DNA of 64,000 bases from Heracleum sosnowskyi. Its lineage: Eukaryota; Streptophyta; Magnoliopsida; Apiales; Apiaceae. Position numbers and translations under genes: made by a program. Where the stretch lies: assembly GCA_030848705.1 (NCBI GenBank), contig CM061237.1:82703910-82767909 (forward strand). Direction: 5' to 3'. This document shows, one piece after another, positions 42,290-53,716 of this stretch (the stretch's first letter is position 1; every line of letters begins with the position of its first letter). The notes beneath the pieces are model-generated. The model was not told the origin of the DNA and did not search any database. It saw nothing but the letters and a program-made list of their open reading frames with translations.

Positions 42290-45200
42290 TCAAGTCTTGT
42301 TAATTGGGAATAAAGTAACTGGTAAGCCATCTTTGGGCACCGGAAAAGGTCCATACTGTATTCCATCGTTGCTGCCCATCACTTTCCACCTGATCAAGGT
42401 CCAAAAAATGAAAATATGAGTAACTTGACATAATCTAAAACAATATTTAAAAGTAGATTACTTCTGATGATTTGGTAGTAAAAAGCTCTCGGAAATACTT
42501 GTTTTTCTACTAGTGGATATCATGAAGATGTTTTACTAGTTAGCTGTTTAATGATGTACTGTCTTCTGTTCATGCCACATGTAGAGGCTATATATATGCA
42601 CACTCAAAGCACACAGATATAGGAGTATGTAAATAGTGAATATAAATAGACCTATTAAACATGCCTGTAGGTAGTGGTTAGGTGGTGAAGAAGGATGAGC
42701 ATTTCAAGTTTAGCAAGCTCATTGCCTGGACATGAGTGTGCTCCCTTTCCAAAGGGCATGTAGCTGTTTGCTTGTGGTGCCACCTGAAAAAAATTCAGCA
42801 GCAAAAATTTTAAATTAGGTAATTACTATCTTTAATTTGTCGTCTTAGGTCTATTCGAGAAAAGAGATTCTACTACAATGGTCAAAATTAGCCGCAATAT
42901 TTCAAATGTATCATAAATTTGATAGCTATCGTCATTTTTACGTTGCTCCTAATAATTAACTTATTTGACTTTATAGTGCATAGTAATGTTGGCTGTAAAT
43001 TCAGTGCAAGGAGTTTACTCACCTCAAATCTTGAAGGGTCGAACTTGTGAGGTTGAGGAAAGAGAGCTGCAGAATGATGAATGTTTCTGAAGAGAGGAAG
43101 AACTTTCCATCCTTTCGGAATAAAATAACCTTCAAATTCCACGTCTTCTACTGCTTCTCTGAATGTAAAAGATAGGATACTTGCTGATCTCAATGTTTCT
43201 TGGATCACCTGAAATTTGAGAAGCCAGACATGTTAAATCAAAATCATGTGTATGAAGAACTATACTATGCATCATTCTTATATGCTGATGTACACAACTT
43301 TATTATCACTACTAGTAGTAGTAAGTAAATTTGTACGAAAAAGACAATATTTGTTATCTACCCGGCTAGTCAACGTCATTAGTCGAGTATCCTCCCATGT
43401 GAGATTTCGATTTGCTTCAAGTATTCTGCATCGAATCTCCTCTTGTTCCGTCTGCACAATATTTATAAAAAATATAACGCTTGAAAGATTCAATAAAGAA
43501 GTCACATTTAATACATATAGGAACACTTAGGGTATGTGAAATAGGAAGGAAATATGATTATGGAAAAGGATATTTGCAGATTAACAAAACAATCCCCACC
43601 AATAAAGTTGAGAAAATATCTAACACAAAAATGACTTCCTGTCTCAAGAAGAACAAGTTCCTATTTTTTTAATTAATTAAAACTACAAAGCTGAAGAGCA
43701 ACTTTAGACATTTTGCATACAAATAGCCAGTTAGATGTTGGATAGAAACATACCGCAACGGCTTCTAAAACATCATGGTTGTCATGCAAGTACTTGAGTA
43801 GCCATGTTAAAACACTTGCAGTGGTATCATGAGCAGCAAATATCAATCCGATTATATTGTCCGATATTTGAGAGTCGGTGAGATGATTTTCCTTTCCATC
43901 TTCACTTCCCAATAATACTCCCAACAACCCTCTATCGCCCCTGATTTCTTTGCTCTCTCTTCCTTTTTGGATCAAATTCTTCAGTTTTTCATTCAGTAGC
44001 TTCCTTGCCTATAATTTGTGGGTACACAAAAGATATAAAGATATCAGGCACATGTTTTTTTTAACTGCATGCAAGGGGGTGACACTCTAATTAATATCGT
44101 TAATTAATTTTAGTACTTTACCTTTACTGCATTGTAAAACGAAGTACCGGGGACATCCAGAGGCATGGAATTGTAACCTCTCTCCAAGACATGATACAAT
44201 TGTTTTATTTCTTCAATCTCAAGTTCCATATTGTTGCCAAATGCCGAAATCATGGCGACATCAAAAGCATACTGTATAGGATAGGAACAAAAATGTAAAT
44301 GGCAGAACATTGAAAATCTTGATCTAGCGAAACAAAAAATTAGAGGAAAGAATCACGTGTACTCATACCTTCTTCATCTCTTGTAAGGTGTTAATGGTCT
44401 TGTTTTCACAGGTAGAGAGAGTATCGATTACGATAGATTCAATGTGGGGAACTGCCTTTTTGAGAGCAGATGGTAGAAAAGAAGAGAGAACCAATTTCTT
44501 GAGACGAGAATGATAAGGACCTTGATGGAAAAATATGGCCTCAGGTCCAATCAAACACTCTTTGCTTGGAGGGTATGTTGGCTTAAAGATATGCGATTGA
44601 CTCACTAGAACACTTTTTGCTGCTTCTGGACTTGAAATCATAACACAAGGACATCCCAATATGTGACTCTTGAATATATCTCCATACCTGCAAATTTGCA
44701 TCAATATTATTGAATCTTTTCGATTACACCGTACAGATCTATTATGTTGTGTTTGGTTGGGGTGATTGGAATGGAATGGAATGACATTTAAAGTATAAAA
44801 TAGTTAAATATTCACAATTTTCGTTCTTTTCGTTCTTTAGCTCATTCCATTCTTAACCACCTACGTTATATTTTAAACATCCCACTTTATGATAGAATGC
44901 TTCATTCCTTAACTTATTCATTTTCTTCACAAGTTTCATTATAACAATTTTGCACTATCTCATTTTTTTTCAAATCTTCCCAACTCCCATCATTTCTCTT
45001 CAATTTCATCCATTCATTCTAATAACCCAAACCAAACACAACATTAGAGTTTGCATGTTTCATTAACTGCGTTTTATTAATTGAATCATACAATAGAGGT
45101 AATAAATAGACTAAAACATAGATGAAAAATAAAAGCTCAATTACAAGATCACTGTAAATTTTATAGTTATAAATATACAGTCGATATTTTCACAGATATA

Positions 45201-45899
45201 AATAATGATAAATACATGCTTACTCATGCATGTACCGAGACTCTAACATTCAATCTTATCTTAATTATCAGAGAGGGAAGAGGAGTATTCATTAGACTAC
45301 GAATTTATTATGTTAAAATATAATTAATTAAGATCTTGACAAGGTCATTCTCTAACAATTATGTAAGAGCATCTTTAAAAGACTTTTTATATTGGTTTTT
45401 AAGTCAAAAATTGAGGAGAAACAAGAAAAATATTGCTCCAATAGACTTTTCATGACTCTTAAAATCACTAAGAGTCTCATCTCTCTCCTTAATTTTAAGA
45501 ACTAATTTCTAGATATTAATTATTATTATATAATATATTCAGAACCAGACACTTTCTCTCTCCCCACTTTCTTTTATCTTTTATATTATTATTTATAAAA
45601 AATGAACTAAGTGAAGATGCTGCAAGGGGATGGAAAGGGAAGGAGTGTACAGAAAAGATTGCTGACCTTTTTTGCCTGATGGAAAAGAAAGAATTGGGGT
45701 TTTGGGAATAAAGCATGAGAGTTTCTCCAATATAAGGCCAACCCATTGAACCAGGTGGAAGTCTCTTATCTTTGGGATGAAGATAGAAGAAGTTCCATTT
45801 GAGGACCTTGAAACTTAGTAGTATGAGTAAAAGACCGATAAAAAGAGGTACAACAAGTGAAGTTGTAGAGAAATGTAAAGTAAAGTAGAGAGACTGCAT
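42290..45899 (-). CDS. CYP707A: Cytochrome P450 CYP707A, abscisic acid 8'-hydroxylase, 8 exons
   Basis: Exons on the minus strand: 45899-45667, 44687-44369, 44271-44119, 44008-43754, 43451-43362, 43208-43023, 42783-42665, 42389-42290. Joined they give 484 residues, the usual length for CYP707A. Features: N-terminal membrane anchor (LVVPLFIGLLLILLS), proline hinge (RLPPGSMGWPYIGETL), CYP707A-typical HILGCPCVMISSPEAAK, I-helix AAHDTTAS, K-helix ETLR, FDPSRFE, and the heme loop PFGKGAHSCPGNE with the Cys ligand. The family hydroxylates abscisic acid at C-8' in the ER, starting its conversion to phaseic acid, and so lowers ABA in germination, rehydration and fruit development. Seven introns are GT-AG or acceptor-consistent except intron 7, which appears to use a GC donor. 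No stops or frameshifts are seen. The start at 45899 is chosen because the codon 15 nt upstream is TTG. Which CYP707A subtype it is cannot be told. Confidence 0.95.
44745..45043. mobile_element. MITE in CYP707A intron 1 (about 300 bp)
   Basis: Inverted ends: TGTTGTGTTTGGTTGGGG at 44745 is mirrored by CCCAAACCAAACACAACA at 45026-45043. The inner ends are GGAATGGAATG and CATTCTAATAAC. No coding capacity. The target duplication is not clear, so the superfamily is left open. Confidence 0.75.
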
Positions 45900-46058
45900 G
45901 GTTGAATGTGGCAAAACTGGTTCGATACAATTCTAACTCGGCCGGTGCTTTTATACACAGACACAGAGAGACGGGGGGAGAGAGAGATAAGTAAATAAGA
46001 AAAGGAAGTACAGACGTAATGCATCAACAAAAAGTACAACTCCTCTTCTACTTTGTGT

Positions 46059-46073
46059 TTATATATATATATA
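46059..46073 (-). promoter_or_regulatory. Likely TATA box of CYP707A
   Basis: On the minus strand TTATATATATATATA-type sequence lies about 165 bp before the CYP707A start codon. A leader rich in CT/GA runs follows. No ABA-responsive element could be assigned with confidence. Confidence 0.5.
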
Positions 46074-46075
46074 AG

Positions 46076-46803
46076 AGATGTCATGTGTCTCTCGGTGGTG
46101 CACCACTCCATAAACTAAAACACAAACTTCGCCTCACAATTTAAAAAGAAAAAAAAAACTAAAACGAAAGAGTCTTAATAAATGCCATATATACAAGCAG
46201 ACTTCAATTTCACAATCTCGACATACCTACTCCCTACCCTACATCCCATTGAATAATATACATTTGGTTTGAACACGGAAATCAAGAAAATATTTAAAAA
46301 ATGAGTAAAGTTAGATGAAAAGTCGGTAAAGTGGTTGGATTTATCAATATTTAATAATAGATTTGAGATAGTGAGGAAAATAATGGGTGTAATAGTGTTT
46401 TAAATTATTATAGAATAGAGATAGTAGAGAAAACTAGTGAGTGTAATGTGTTTTATATTATTAAAAATTACTATTTTTGGAATATATAAAAATAAAAGAA
46501 ACATTCAAAATGAAAAGTATATAGAAATGAAAAGAACATGGAGTATATTATTTCCATTTTTGTCTTGGATAATTATTACTACTTGTTCTTTATGGACACG
46601 TTGCTTTAAACCAGAATTAACAAGTACACAATTGTCAATAATCAATGAAAATTGCGGCACCATTTGTCACGCATTATGAAATTTGCGGCAACATTTGTCA
46701 CCTGTGTGGAAGATGGTTACTTTTGGTTCTTCTTACGCCTACGAAAACAAGTGTTACGTGATATTTTCGGTTATCTCAATTATCTTTTAATTAGTTAAAA
46801 AAA
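46076..46803. other. CYP707A upstream intergenic DNA
   Basis: AT-rich. 46290-46550 has two similar stretches (GAGATAGT(A)GAGGAAAA...GTGTAAT(A)GTGTTTTA) that look like a decayed small transposon. No gene is recognised, and the 80-codon ORF at 46437 has no visible protein character. Confidence 0.4.
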
Positions 46804-47648
46804 TTAGTTGAAAAAGTCGTGTTTCACGGTGACATCATAATTTGTTTTTTAAAACTCCATCAATTAAATTACAAACCTCTCTAATAAGTCGTCCTTCCGC
46901 AAAACGTCTTTCCCTTTTAATATCAATATCTCAAATTTAATATATTGAATACTTGTGTTATATATTAATTATCATGGTAACATACTCTTTTTTCTAATGA
47001 GTCGCTCTCTCGTAAGAAAAAATACATCTATCAATTAAATTACAAAAATTACTCGTTACTCCCTAATATATTAATTTTTATGTTAACATACTCCTTTCTA
47101 ATGAACCACTTTTTCGTTGAAAAAACACATATATAAATTAACATTCTTATTTTACTTCCGATCTAACTTTTAACTATATGTTTTTCATATATTCCGAATT
47201 TTTCTCTTTATAAATCCGCACACTTATTTTACTTCGAATAGAACTTTTAATTATATCTACAAACACCTATTTTACTTCTAATAAAACTTTTAATTGTATG
47301 TATTTTTTATAAATTCGAACTCTTCTCCTCTATAAATTCGAACATCTATTCTACTTTTAATAGAACTTCTAATTTTATGGCTTACCTATAAATTCGAACT
47401 ATTCTCCTTTATAAATTCGAACACCTACTATACTTCAAATAGAACTTTATTTATATGTCTTCTCTATAAATTCGAATTCTTCTCATCTATAACTTCGAAT
47501 ACCTATTCTACTTATAATATGCTAAATAATATTTTTTTGATTTATTAGTATTTAAAATTGTAAACCTCTAGAAAAATTAGAAAAATAGATTGAGACGATC
47601 TTACAGACGTCACCTCACCTCTCTCGTATCCTCCTTCATATATATATA
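46804..47648 (-). mobile_element. Degraded Helitron, minus strand
   Basis: On the minus strand it starts in a TA run near 47648, followed by GAAGGAGGATACGAGAGAGG (similar to the 39827 start). It contains GTTCGAATTTATAGAGGAGA repeats (47160-47520) and ends near 46804 in a mutated hairpin (CGTGAAACACG) and CTAA in place of CTAG. No coding capacity. Confidence 0.6.
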
Positions 47649-49002
47649 CTAGTTGAAAAAGCCGCGCTTCGCGGCGGCGTAATAATTTAAAAAAAAAACT
47701 CAATCAATTAAATTATGAAAATTACTCGGTCCTCGCTAATAAGCCGTCCTCCCGTGAAACACGCTTTCCTTTTTAAATATCAAAATCTCAAATTTAATAT
47801 ATTGAATATATACTTGTCTTATATATTAATTTTTATGTTAACATACTCTTTTCTAATGAGCCACTATTTCGTTAAACACCTATACAACTTTACATATATT
47901 CTACTTCAAATAGAAATTTTAGTTATGTATGACAAACGCTTATTCTACTTCCAATTGAACTTTTAATTACAAGTAGGTCTGTCAATGGATCGGGTTTGGA
48001 CCGGATCATCATAAATCCATATCCAAATCCATTTAATTTTTTGGATCGGATCGGATCAAGGATCAGATATTTTAAAGCTCAATCCATATCCGTTCCGTTA
48101 GGATCACGGATAATCGGATCGGATTATCCAATCCAATTATTTATTTATTTTGATTATTTTTTAATTAAAATAATTATTGAAAAGGAACAATTACATACCA
48201 TGTTTGATGTTACTTTTGAATCCGATCTGTGGGCCTTCAAATGTATTTAGCAAGAATTGTATTAGAATATTGTGGAATAATAGATACGGTTGTGAAGGAT
48301 TTAGTGATTAGAAGGGTTTGAGTAAATTAATTGATAAAAAGTTTAGAATACTAACAGCCACGATGAGCTGAACTGCTGAAGCATGCAGTGATGGAGGACA
48401 AAAAAAAAGAATCAGGGTTTTGGACTTAAATGGTTTAATATAAATTTTTTATATGCATTTATATAAATATAATATATATTAAATTGTACATATTTACTCG
48501 GATTGGATTTTTAATGGACTGGATCACACATAATCCATATCCGTAATTATTGGATCGGATTCTTATCGGATCGGATTTTTATCGGATCAAATTAATTTTA
48601 GATAAATCCATATCCAGTTATAAGGTCTCGGATCGAATCAGATAGGATCGGACCTTCGGTCCATTGACAGGCCTAATTGCAAGTACTTCTTTTATATCCG
48701 AACTCTTCTCCTCTATAAATTGAAACACTTATTCTACTTCAAATAGAACTTTGCAAGTACTTCTTTTATATTTGAACACTTCCCCTCTGCAAATTCAAAC
48801 ACCTATTCTACTTCAAATAGAACTTCGAACTTCGCTATAAATTCGAACTATTCTCCTCAATAAATTCGAACACCTATTCTACTTCTAATATGTTAAATGA
48901 TATTTTTTGATTTATTAGTATCTAAAATTCAAAAATTCTAGAAAATTAGAAAAATATATTGAGACAATTTTAGGGGCGCCACCTAACCTTCCGCATATCC
49001 TC

Positions 49003-49005
<3 letters not shown>
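47649..49005 (-). mobile_element. Non-autonomous Helitron, minus strand, with a MITE insertion
   Basis: The 3' end is at 47649: CTAG (47649-47652) preceded on the minus strand by the hairpin GCCGCGAAGCGCGGC (47661-47675). The 5' end is near 49005, where the minus strand reads AAAGGAGGATATGCGGAAGG, as in the other copies. The interior has TTCGAATTTAT units (48690-48900). It is interrupted by the hAT-type MITE at 47974-48675. Confidence 0.7.
47974..48675. mobile_element. hAT-type MITE (702 bp) rich in GGATC repeats
   Basis: Terminal inverted repeats TAGGTCTGTCAATGGA (47974) and TCCATTGACAGGCCTA (ends 48675). An 8-bp target duplication with one mismatch flanks it (ATTACAAG 47966-47973, ATTGCAAG 48676-48683). 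Eight-bp duplications and this terminal sequence fit the hAT superfamily. Both subterminal regions are dense in GGATCGGAT. No coding capacity. Confidence 0.85.

Positions 49006-49062
<57 letters not shown>
49006..49062. repeat. (TA)n microsatellite, 57 bp
   Basis: Uninterrupted TA dinucleotide run at the boundary of two Helitron-derived stretches. Confidence 0.97.
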
Positions 49063-49064
<2 letters not shown>

Positions 49065-49590
49065 ATTTTTATGGTAACATACTCTTTTCTAATGAGCCAA
49101 TTTTTCGTTGAAAAAACACTTATATAAATTAACAATCCTATTTTACTTCCAATATAATTTTTAGCTATATTTTTTTCCTATAATTCGAATTCTTCTCCTT
49201 TATAAATTCGCACACTTATTCTATTTCGAATAGAACTTTTAATTATATCTACAAACACCTATTTTACTTCTAATAAAACTTTTAATTGTATGTATTTTTT
49301 ATAAATTCGAACTCTTCTCCTCTATAAATTCGAACATCTATTCTACTTTTAATAGAACTTCTAATTTTATGGCTTACCTATAAATTCGAACTATTCTTCT
49401 TTATAAATTCAAACACCTACTCTACTTCAAATAGAACTTTATTTATATGTCTTCTCTATAAATTCGAACTTTTCTCCTCTATAACTTCGAACACCTATTC
49501 TATTTCTAATATGCTAAAGAATATTTTTTGATTTATTAGTATTTAAAATTGTAAAACACTAAAAAAATTAGAAAAATAGATTGAGACGGG
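49063..49590 (-). mobile_element. Further Helitron-derived fragment, minus strand
   Basis: Closely parallels 47050-47600, including the TTCGAATTTAT / GTTCGAAC minisatellite (49190-49510) and the CTCAATCTATTTTTCTAATTT start near 49590. It joins head-to-head with a plus-strand Helitron-like start. Confidence 0.6.
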
Positions 49591-50300
49591 GGCAGTGAGG
49601 TGGCGGCTCTCAAATCGCTTCGTTCTATTTTTCTAATTTTCTCAAATTTTCACAATTTTTTTTTTGTTAAGTAAATTTTTCAAAATTTTTAATATTAATA
49701 ATTACAATTTCCTTTATTATTTTCGATTTTGTAGGAAGAAATTTGAAAAATTACAACTTCCTTTATTATTTTCGATTTTGTAGGAAGTGAATTGGAAAAT
49801 TGCAACTTCTCGTATTTGTAAGATCTAAAGTCAAAAAATTACAACTTCCTTATTATTTTCGAATTTATAGGCTCTTATGTTAATAATTTCAATTTTCCCT
49901 TTTATTATTTTCAAACTTGATAAAACTTTCTTTGAATTAGAAAATTACAACTTCCTTATTATTTTCGAATTTGTAGGATCTTATGTTAATAATTGCAATT
50001 TTCTCTTTTATTATTTTCAAACTTGATAGAACTTTCTTTTATTATTTTTAAATTCAAACTTGATATAACTTTCTTTTATTATTTTCAAATTTGTAAGATT
50101 GGAGGAATTAGAAAATTACAACTTCCTTATTATTTTCGAATTTGTAGGATCTTATGTTAAAACTTCCTTATTATTTTCAAATTTGTACGATCTTATGTTA
50201 ATAATTACAATTTCCTTTTATTATTTTCAAATTTGTAAGAATGGAATTGGAAAATTACAAATTTGTAAGATTTAATGTTAATTTCTTTATTACTTTCAAA
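49585..50300 (+). repeat. Helitron-like 5' end followed by a TTATTATTTTCGAATTTGTA minisatellite
   Basis: GGGGCAGTGAGGTGGCGGC and CTATTTTTCTAATTTTCTC resemble the starts at 39840 and 40690. From about 49700 to 50300 an imperfect array of 60-110-bp units contains TTACAACTTCCTTATTATTT, then CGAATTTGTAGGATCTTATG with variants. No coding capacity. Confidence 0.65.
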
Positions 50301-50663
50301 TTTTTAGGATCTAATGCATTATTATTTACAAATTTCTTTTGTATTTTTAGAATTTGCAATAATTATTCATATACGAACCCTAACTCAAACAATTTCTTTC
50401 CTTCCTCAGCATATTCTTTAACGAGTAAAGAGTATGCTTATAAGAAAAGTTGTATAACTTTTACAAATTAACTTAATATCTGAAAGGTAAGTTACTATTT
50501 AATACTTTTTGACTTTTAAACAGAATGAATTTCCATGTTATTCATCTTACAAACACATATAAATTAAAGTCCATTCATAACAAAAAATCTACACCCAAAC
50601 TTTTTTACATAGCTCCAAATCTTTACAACCATATTTACAATCAATATAACTATGACATACACC

Positions 50664-51966
50664 ATGTTGGATGCTTTGAACGACAACAACTATACTTGGA
50701 TGATAAGAGTACGAGTGTGTAGAATGTGTGAATCTGTCAATCCAAATATTGAAGAACTGATTAGTCTTGACATGATTTTGATCGATGAAAAGGTTAATAA
50801 ATCAATATACTTATAACTTATTAGTTTGTCAAATTGTATGATGTTATTAACTTTTCTAAGATATGTTGGATGACAGGAAAATTTGATCCATGCTACGATC
50901 CCGAAGATTCTAGTATCTGTGTACAACATCAAAAATTTGAAAGTTGTTTCAAGTACAGGAAAATATAGACCACTATCACATGGGTCTAAATTGCTCTTCA
51001 TACGCATAACGTCGCCTAAGAGATTGGAAGAAGGCATCGTCAACATATCACTGCATGGATTTCAGTTCATATGTCCGGATATGATTGATGCACGTATTAA
51101 TGACACCAACATACTTTAAGGTATTTTGATGCAGTAATATATTAGAGTAATATATAAGTAATACTATTATATAAGTTAAAATTCAAACTATCATGTTCTA
51201 ATATTATCTTTTCTATGTTGATTTAGATGTTGTGGGCCGCTTGACCTACTTGGGTGGCATTGAAGTTGTCAAAGGCGGTTGGAAAAAAAGAGATCTCAAA
51301 ACTGTGACAAATTAGTAAGTTATTAATTATATTAATTTTAATATAACTGTTAATTGATTTTTATTGTTCTTGTAATTTTATATTACTTCTTTGGTTAAGC
51401 CAATTTATTTGTTTTAATTATTTAATTTGTTTTATTTTTTTCCTTAAACAGCTTCATCACCTGTACCATAGCTTTGTGGGAAAAGTTGGCCGAGATGGTT
51501 GATACAAATTTATACAAGGAGGATGGTGGACCCTATATAATAATTGTCACATCTACCCAGATTAAAAAATTTAAAAATTATTATCTTTATTAATGTTTTT
51601 ATAATATATAGTTTTAGAAATTGCACATATATGCATCTATCTTATCTTGATTGAACGAATATCATTATATATTATACAAATATTTGTTCCATTGATATTA
51701 TTGATTTAATTCTTATATTAGTTTTTTAACCATTTATTTACTCTTATATGTAGATACAATTTGCTTTTCTACCACAAGAAATAGTAAAATTTAAAAAAAT
51801 CTAGATACACCTTATGTGTCATCCCTGAGAGAGATTTGCTCACCTCTCTAATAAATTGCAAATCAGTGGAGACTCTCTCCCCATAATGTTGCATGAGGAA
51901 AAAATGTTTATTAATAGGATGAACATCCAGGAATTGCTGGAAGAAGAGTGGGGTGAAGACCTAAAG
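50664..51966 (+). pseudogene. RPA70-like OB-fold protein, Helitron-associated, broken
   Basis: Exons: 50664-50792 (starts MLDALNDNNYTWMIRVRVCR), 50877-51120, 51227-51314, 51452-51593, and a further coding stretch about 51861-51966 (MNIQELLEEEW). Phases of the first four join cleanly at GT-AG borders. The protein matches the single-stranded-DNA-binding OB folds of replication protein A large subunits: HATIPKILVSVYN, GKYRPLSHGSKLLF, DVVGRLTYLGG. TAA at 51117-51119 interrupts exon 2, and the C-terminal zinc domain is missing. Plant Helitrons often carry RPA-like genes, and this one lies downstream of a Helitron-like 5' end, so it is more likely element cargo than a host RPA gene. A dispersed host RPA pseudogene is the alternative. 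Confidence 0.78.
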
Positions 51967-52267
51967 GTTAATCTTGCACATTTTTTTTATTTATTTTGGT
52001 TCCATTGTTATAACGTTTTGCTTTTAGTTCGATTCAGTTTACTTAGTAAACTACTTAACTATGTTTATTATCATATGTAAAGTAATTATTTTAAATAAAA
52101 CACAAAAAAAGGATTTTAACATATTCAAAATTAAAAATCTAATTATTTTAATTTTATAAAATAAAATCAAATTTATTTCAAAATCCAAAATTTCGGGTTT
52201 GAACAGATTCTTTTAACATACATAATAAATCTTCATATAAAAGATAAAATGACTAGTGAAAGTCATA
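51967..52267. other. AT-rich DNA between the RPA-like remnant and copia C
   Basis: No exon, element end or RNA gene recognised. Confidence 0.4.
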
Positions 52268-53613
52268 TGTCTAGGCCTATTTGTAAACACAGAGGATTCT
52301 GCTCAACATAAACCAAGATGTAATACGTAAATAATAAATACAGATGTCACAGGAATCTCAGAAGATTATATCTGTCAAGAGAATGGAGATTAAAGTCATC
52401 TACAGTCTTGAAGTAAGTCTACATTGAAAGAAGTTCAATTTATTTTTCAAGCCTCAGTGAAGTATTCAAGGAAGTGGAACTATTTAAAAGTGACAGAGAT
52501 TTCAGAAGTGTGACGGAGAAAAATACAGGTTATAGTCCTTGTTAAATAGAAGGAGAAAAGAACCACAGCATAAAGTCAAAGTATGAAGAACAACCATTAA
52601 AGTTTGTCACTCATGAACCAGACAGTACATGGAGTGTCAACGTCAGCCAGTGGAAGCTCGTCATCAATTTTAGTGGTTCTCAGAATTAGTTTAATTCTCT
52701 TTTAATATTATTCTATAAGATAATTAATTTAATCTATGAATTAATTCCTTCAGAATTAATTCATATATTAAATTAATCAATCTAGATCTTAAGTAATTTT
52801 ATGTATAAATTAATTCTCAAGAATTAATTTATTTATGGAATTATTTAAGTCAATAATTTAATTTATTTAATCTGTGAATTAATTCTAAAAGAATTAATTC
52901 ATTTATTAAATCAATTAAAAGTAAAATAATATTAAATCAGTTTTATTTCTATTTCATTTTATACTAGTAGTACTATATGTATTAGTACTACCGATAGTAC
53001 TACCAATACAAATGGTAAGTACTACCGATAGTACTATTAACTATAATAGATAGTACTGCTAGTAGGAATGCACAGTATGAGTTTGGCGCGTGAGTTTGGT
53101 GTGAGTCAGTTGGTTAAATACTTGTATTTGATCAATTGGACAAAACACTTGAAAATAAAGAAACAGACAGAAAGAACAAAGCATTACATTTCTCTCTTCT
53201 GCCAGTAACGCAAGCCAACTGCAAAGCTCAATTAATTTCTTGTAATAAATTCTAGCAAGCAAAGTTATATCCAATCAACTAGAATTCAATTACTTGTACT
53301 GCTTTGACAATCTAGCGGATCATAATCCCTAGAATTTCTATCGAACTACTTTTTAGTATTCGATCCTTTTATTACAAATATAGATAAATTCATGTCGAAT
53401 TTATTCTAGGTTTGTTTTAACAAGAACCTTGTAATCTGTACACAGAATTGTAACACCCTTCAAGTTCAATAGAGTTTTATTTAACTTGAATCTTGTTTCA
53501 TTTTATTCCGCATTAAATTTGGTATTGTATTTGTTAAATTCAACAATACAAATTCGATTAAACGGTACTATTTGTATTCAACCCCCCTTCTACAAACATA
53601 TCAGGACCTAACA
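52268..53613 (+). repeat. Copia C 5' LTR, with hairpin units and a TAGTACTACC cluster
   Basis: The end is firm: ...CAGGACCTAACA at 53613, followed by the primer-binding site. The start at TGTCTAGGCC (52268) is chosen because it mirrors that end, but is less certain. It contains three GAATTAATTC hairpins (52737-52763, 52805-52832, 52875-52901). It also has six variants of TAGTACTACC in 100 bp (52964-53065). Confidence 0.7.
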
Positions 53614-53615
53614 AT

Positions 53616-53627
53616 TGGTATCAGAGC
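53616..53627 (+). promoter_or_regulatory. Primer-binding site of copia C
   Basis: Perfect TGGTATCAGAGC two bases after the LTR end, the same as in copia A. Confidence 0.92.
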
Positions 53628-53716
53628 CTTTTGATTGACATACAAATCAAAGATCCAATTGTTTTGAGATTTTTTTTAAACTCTGAAATTTTTATTATTC
53701 CTAAAAATCTCAAAAG

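Noticed and set aside
46290..46550. Possible Stowaway- or hAT-like MITE upstream of CYP707A
   Set aside because: Internal similarity is visible but neither inverted ends nor a target duplication could be defined.
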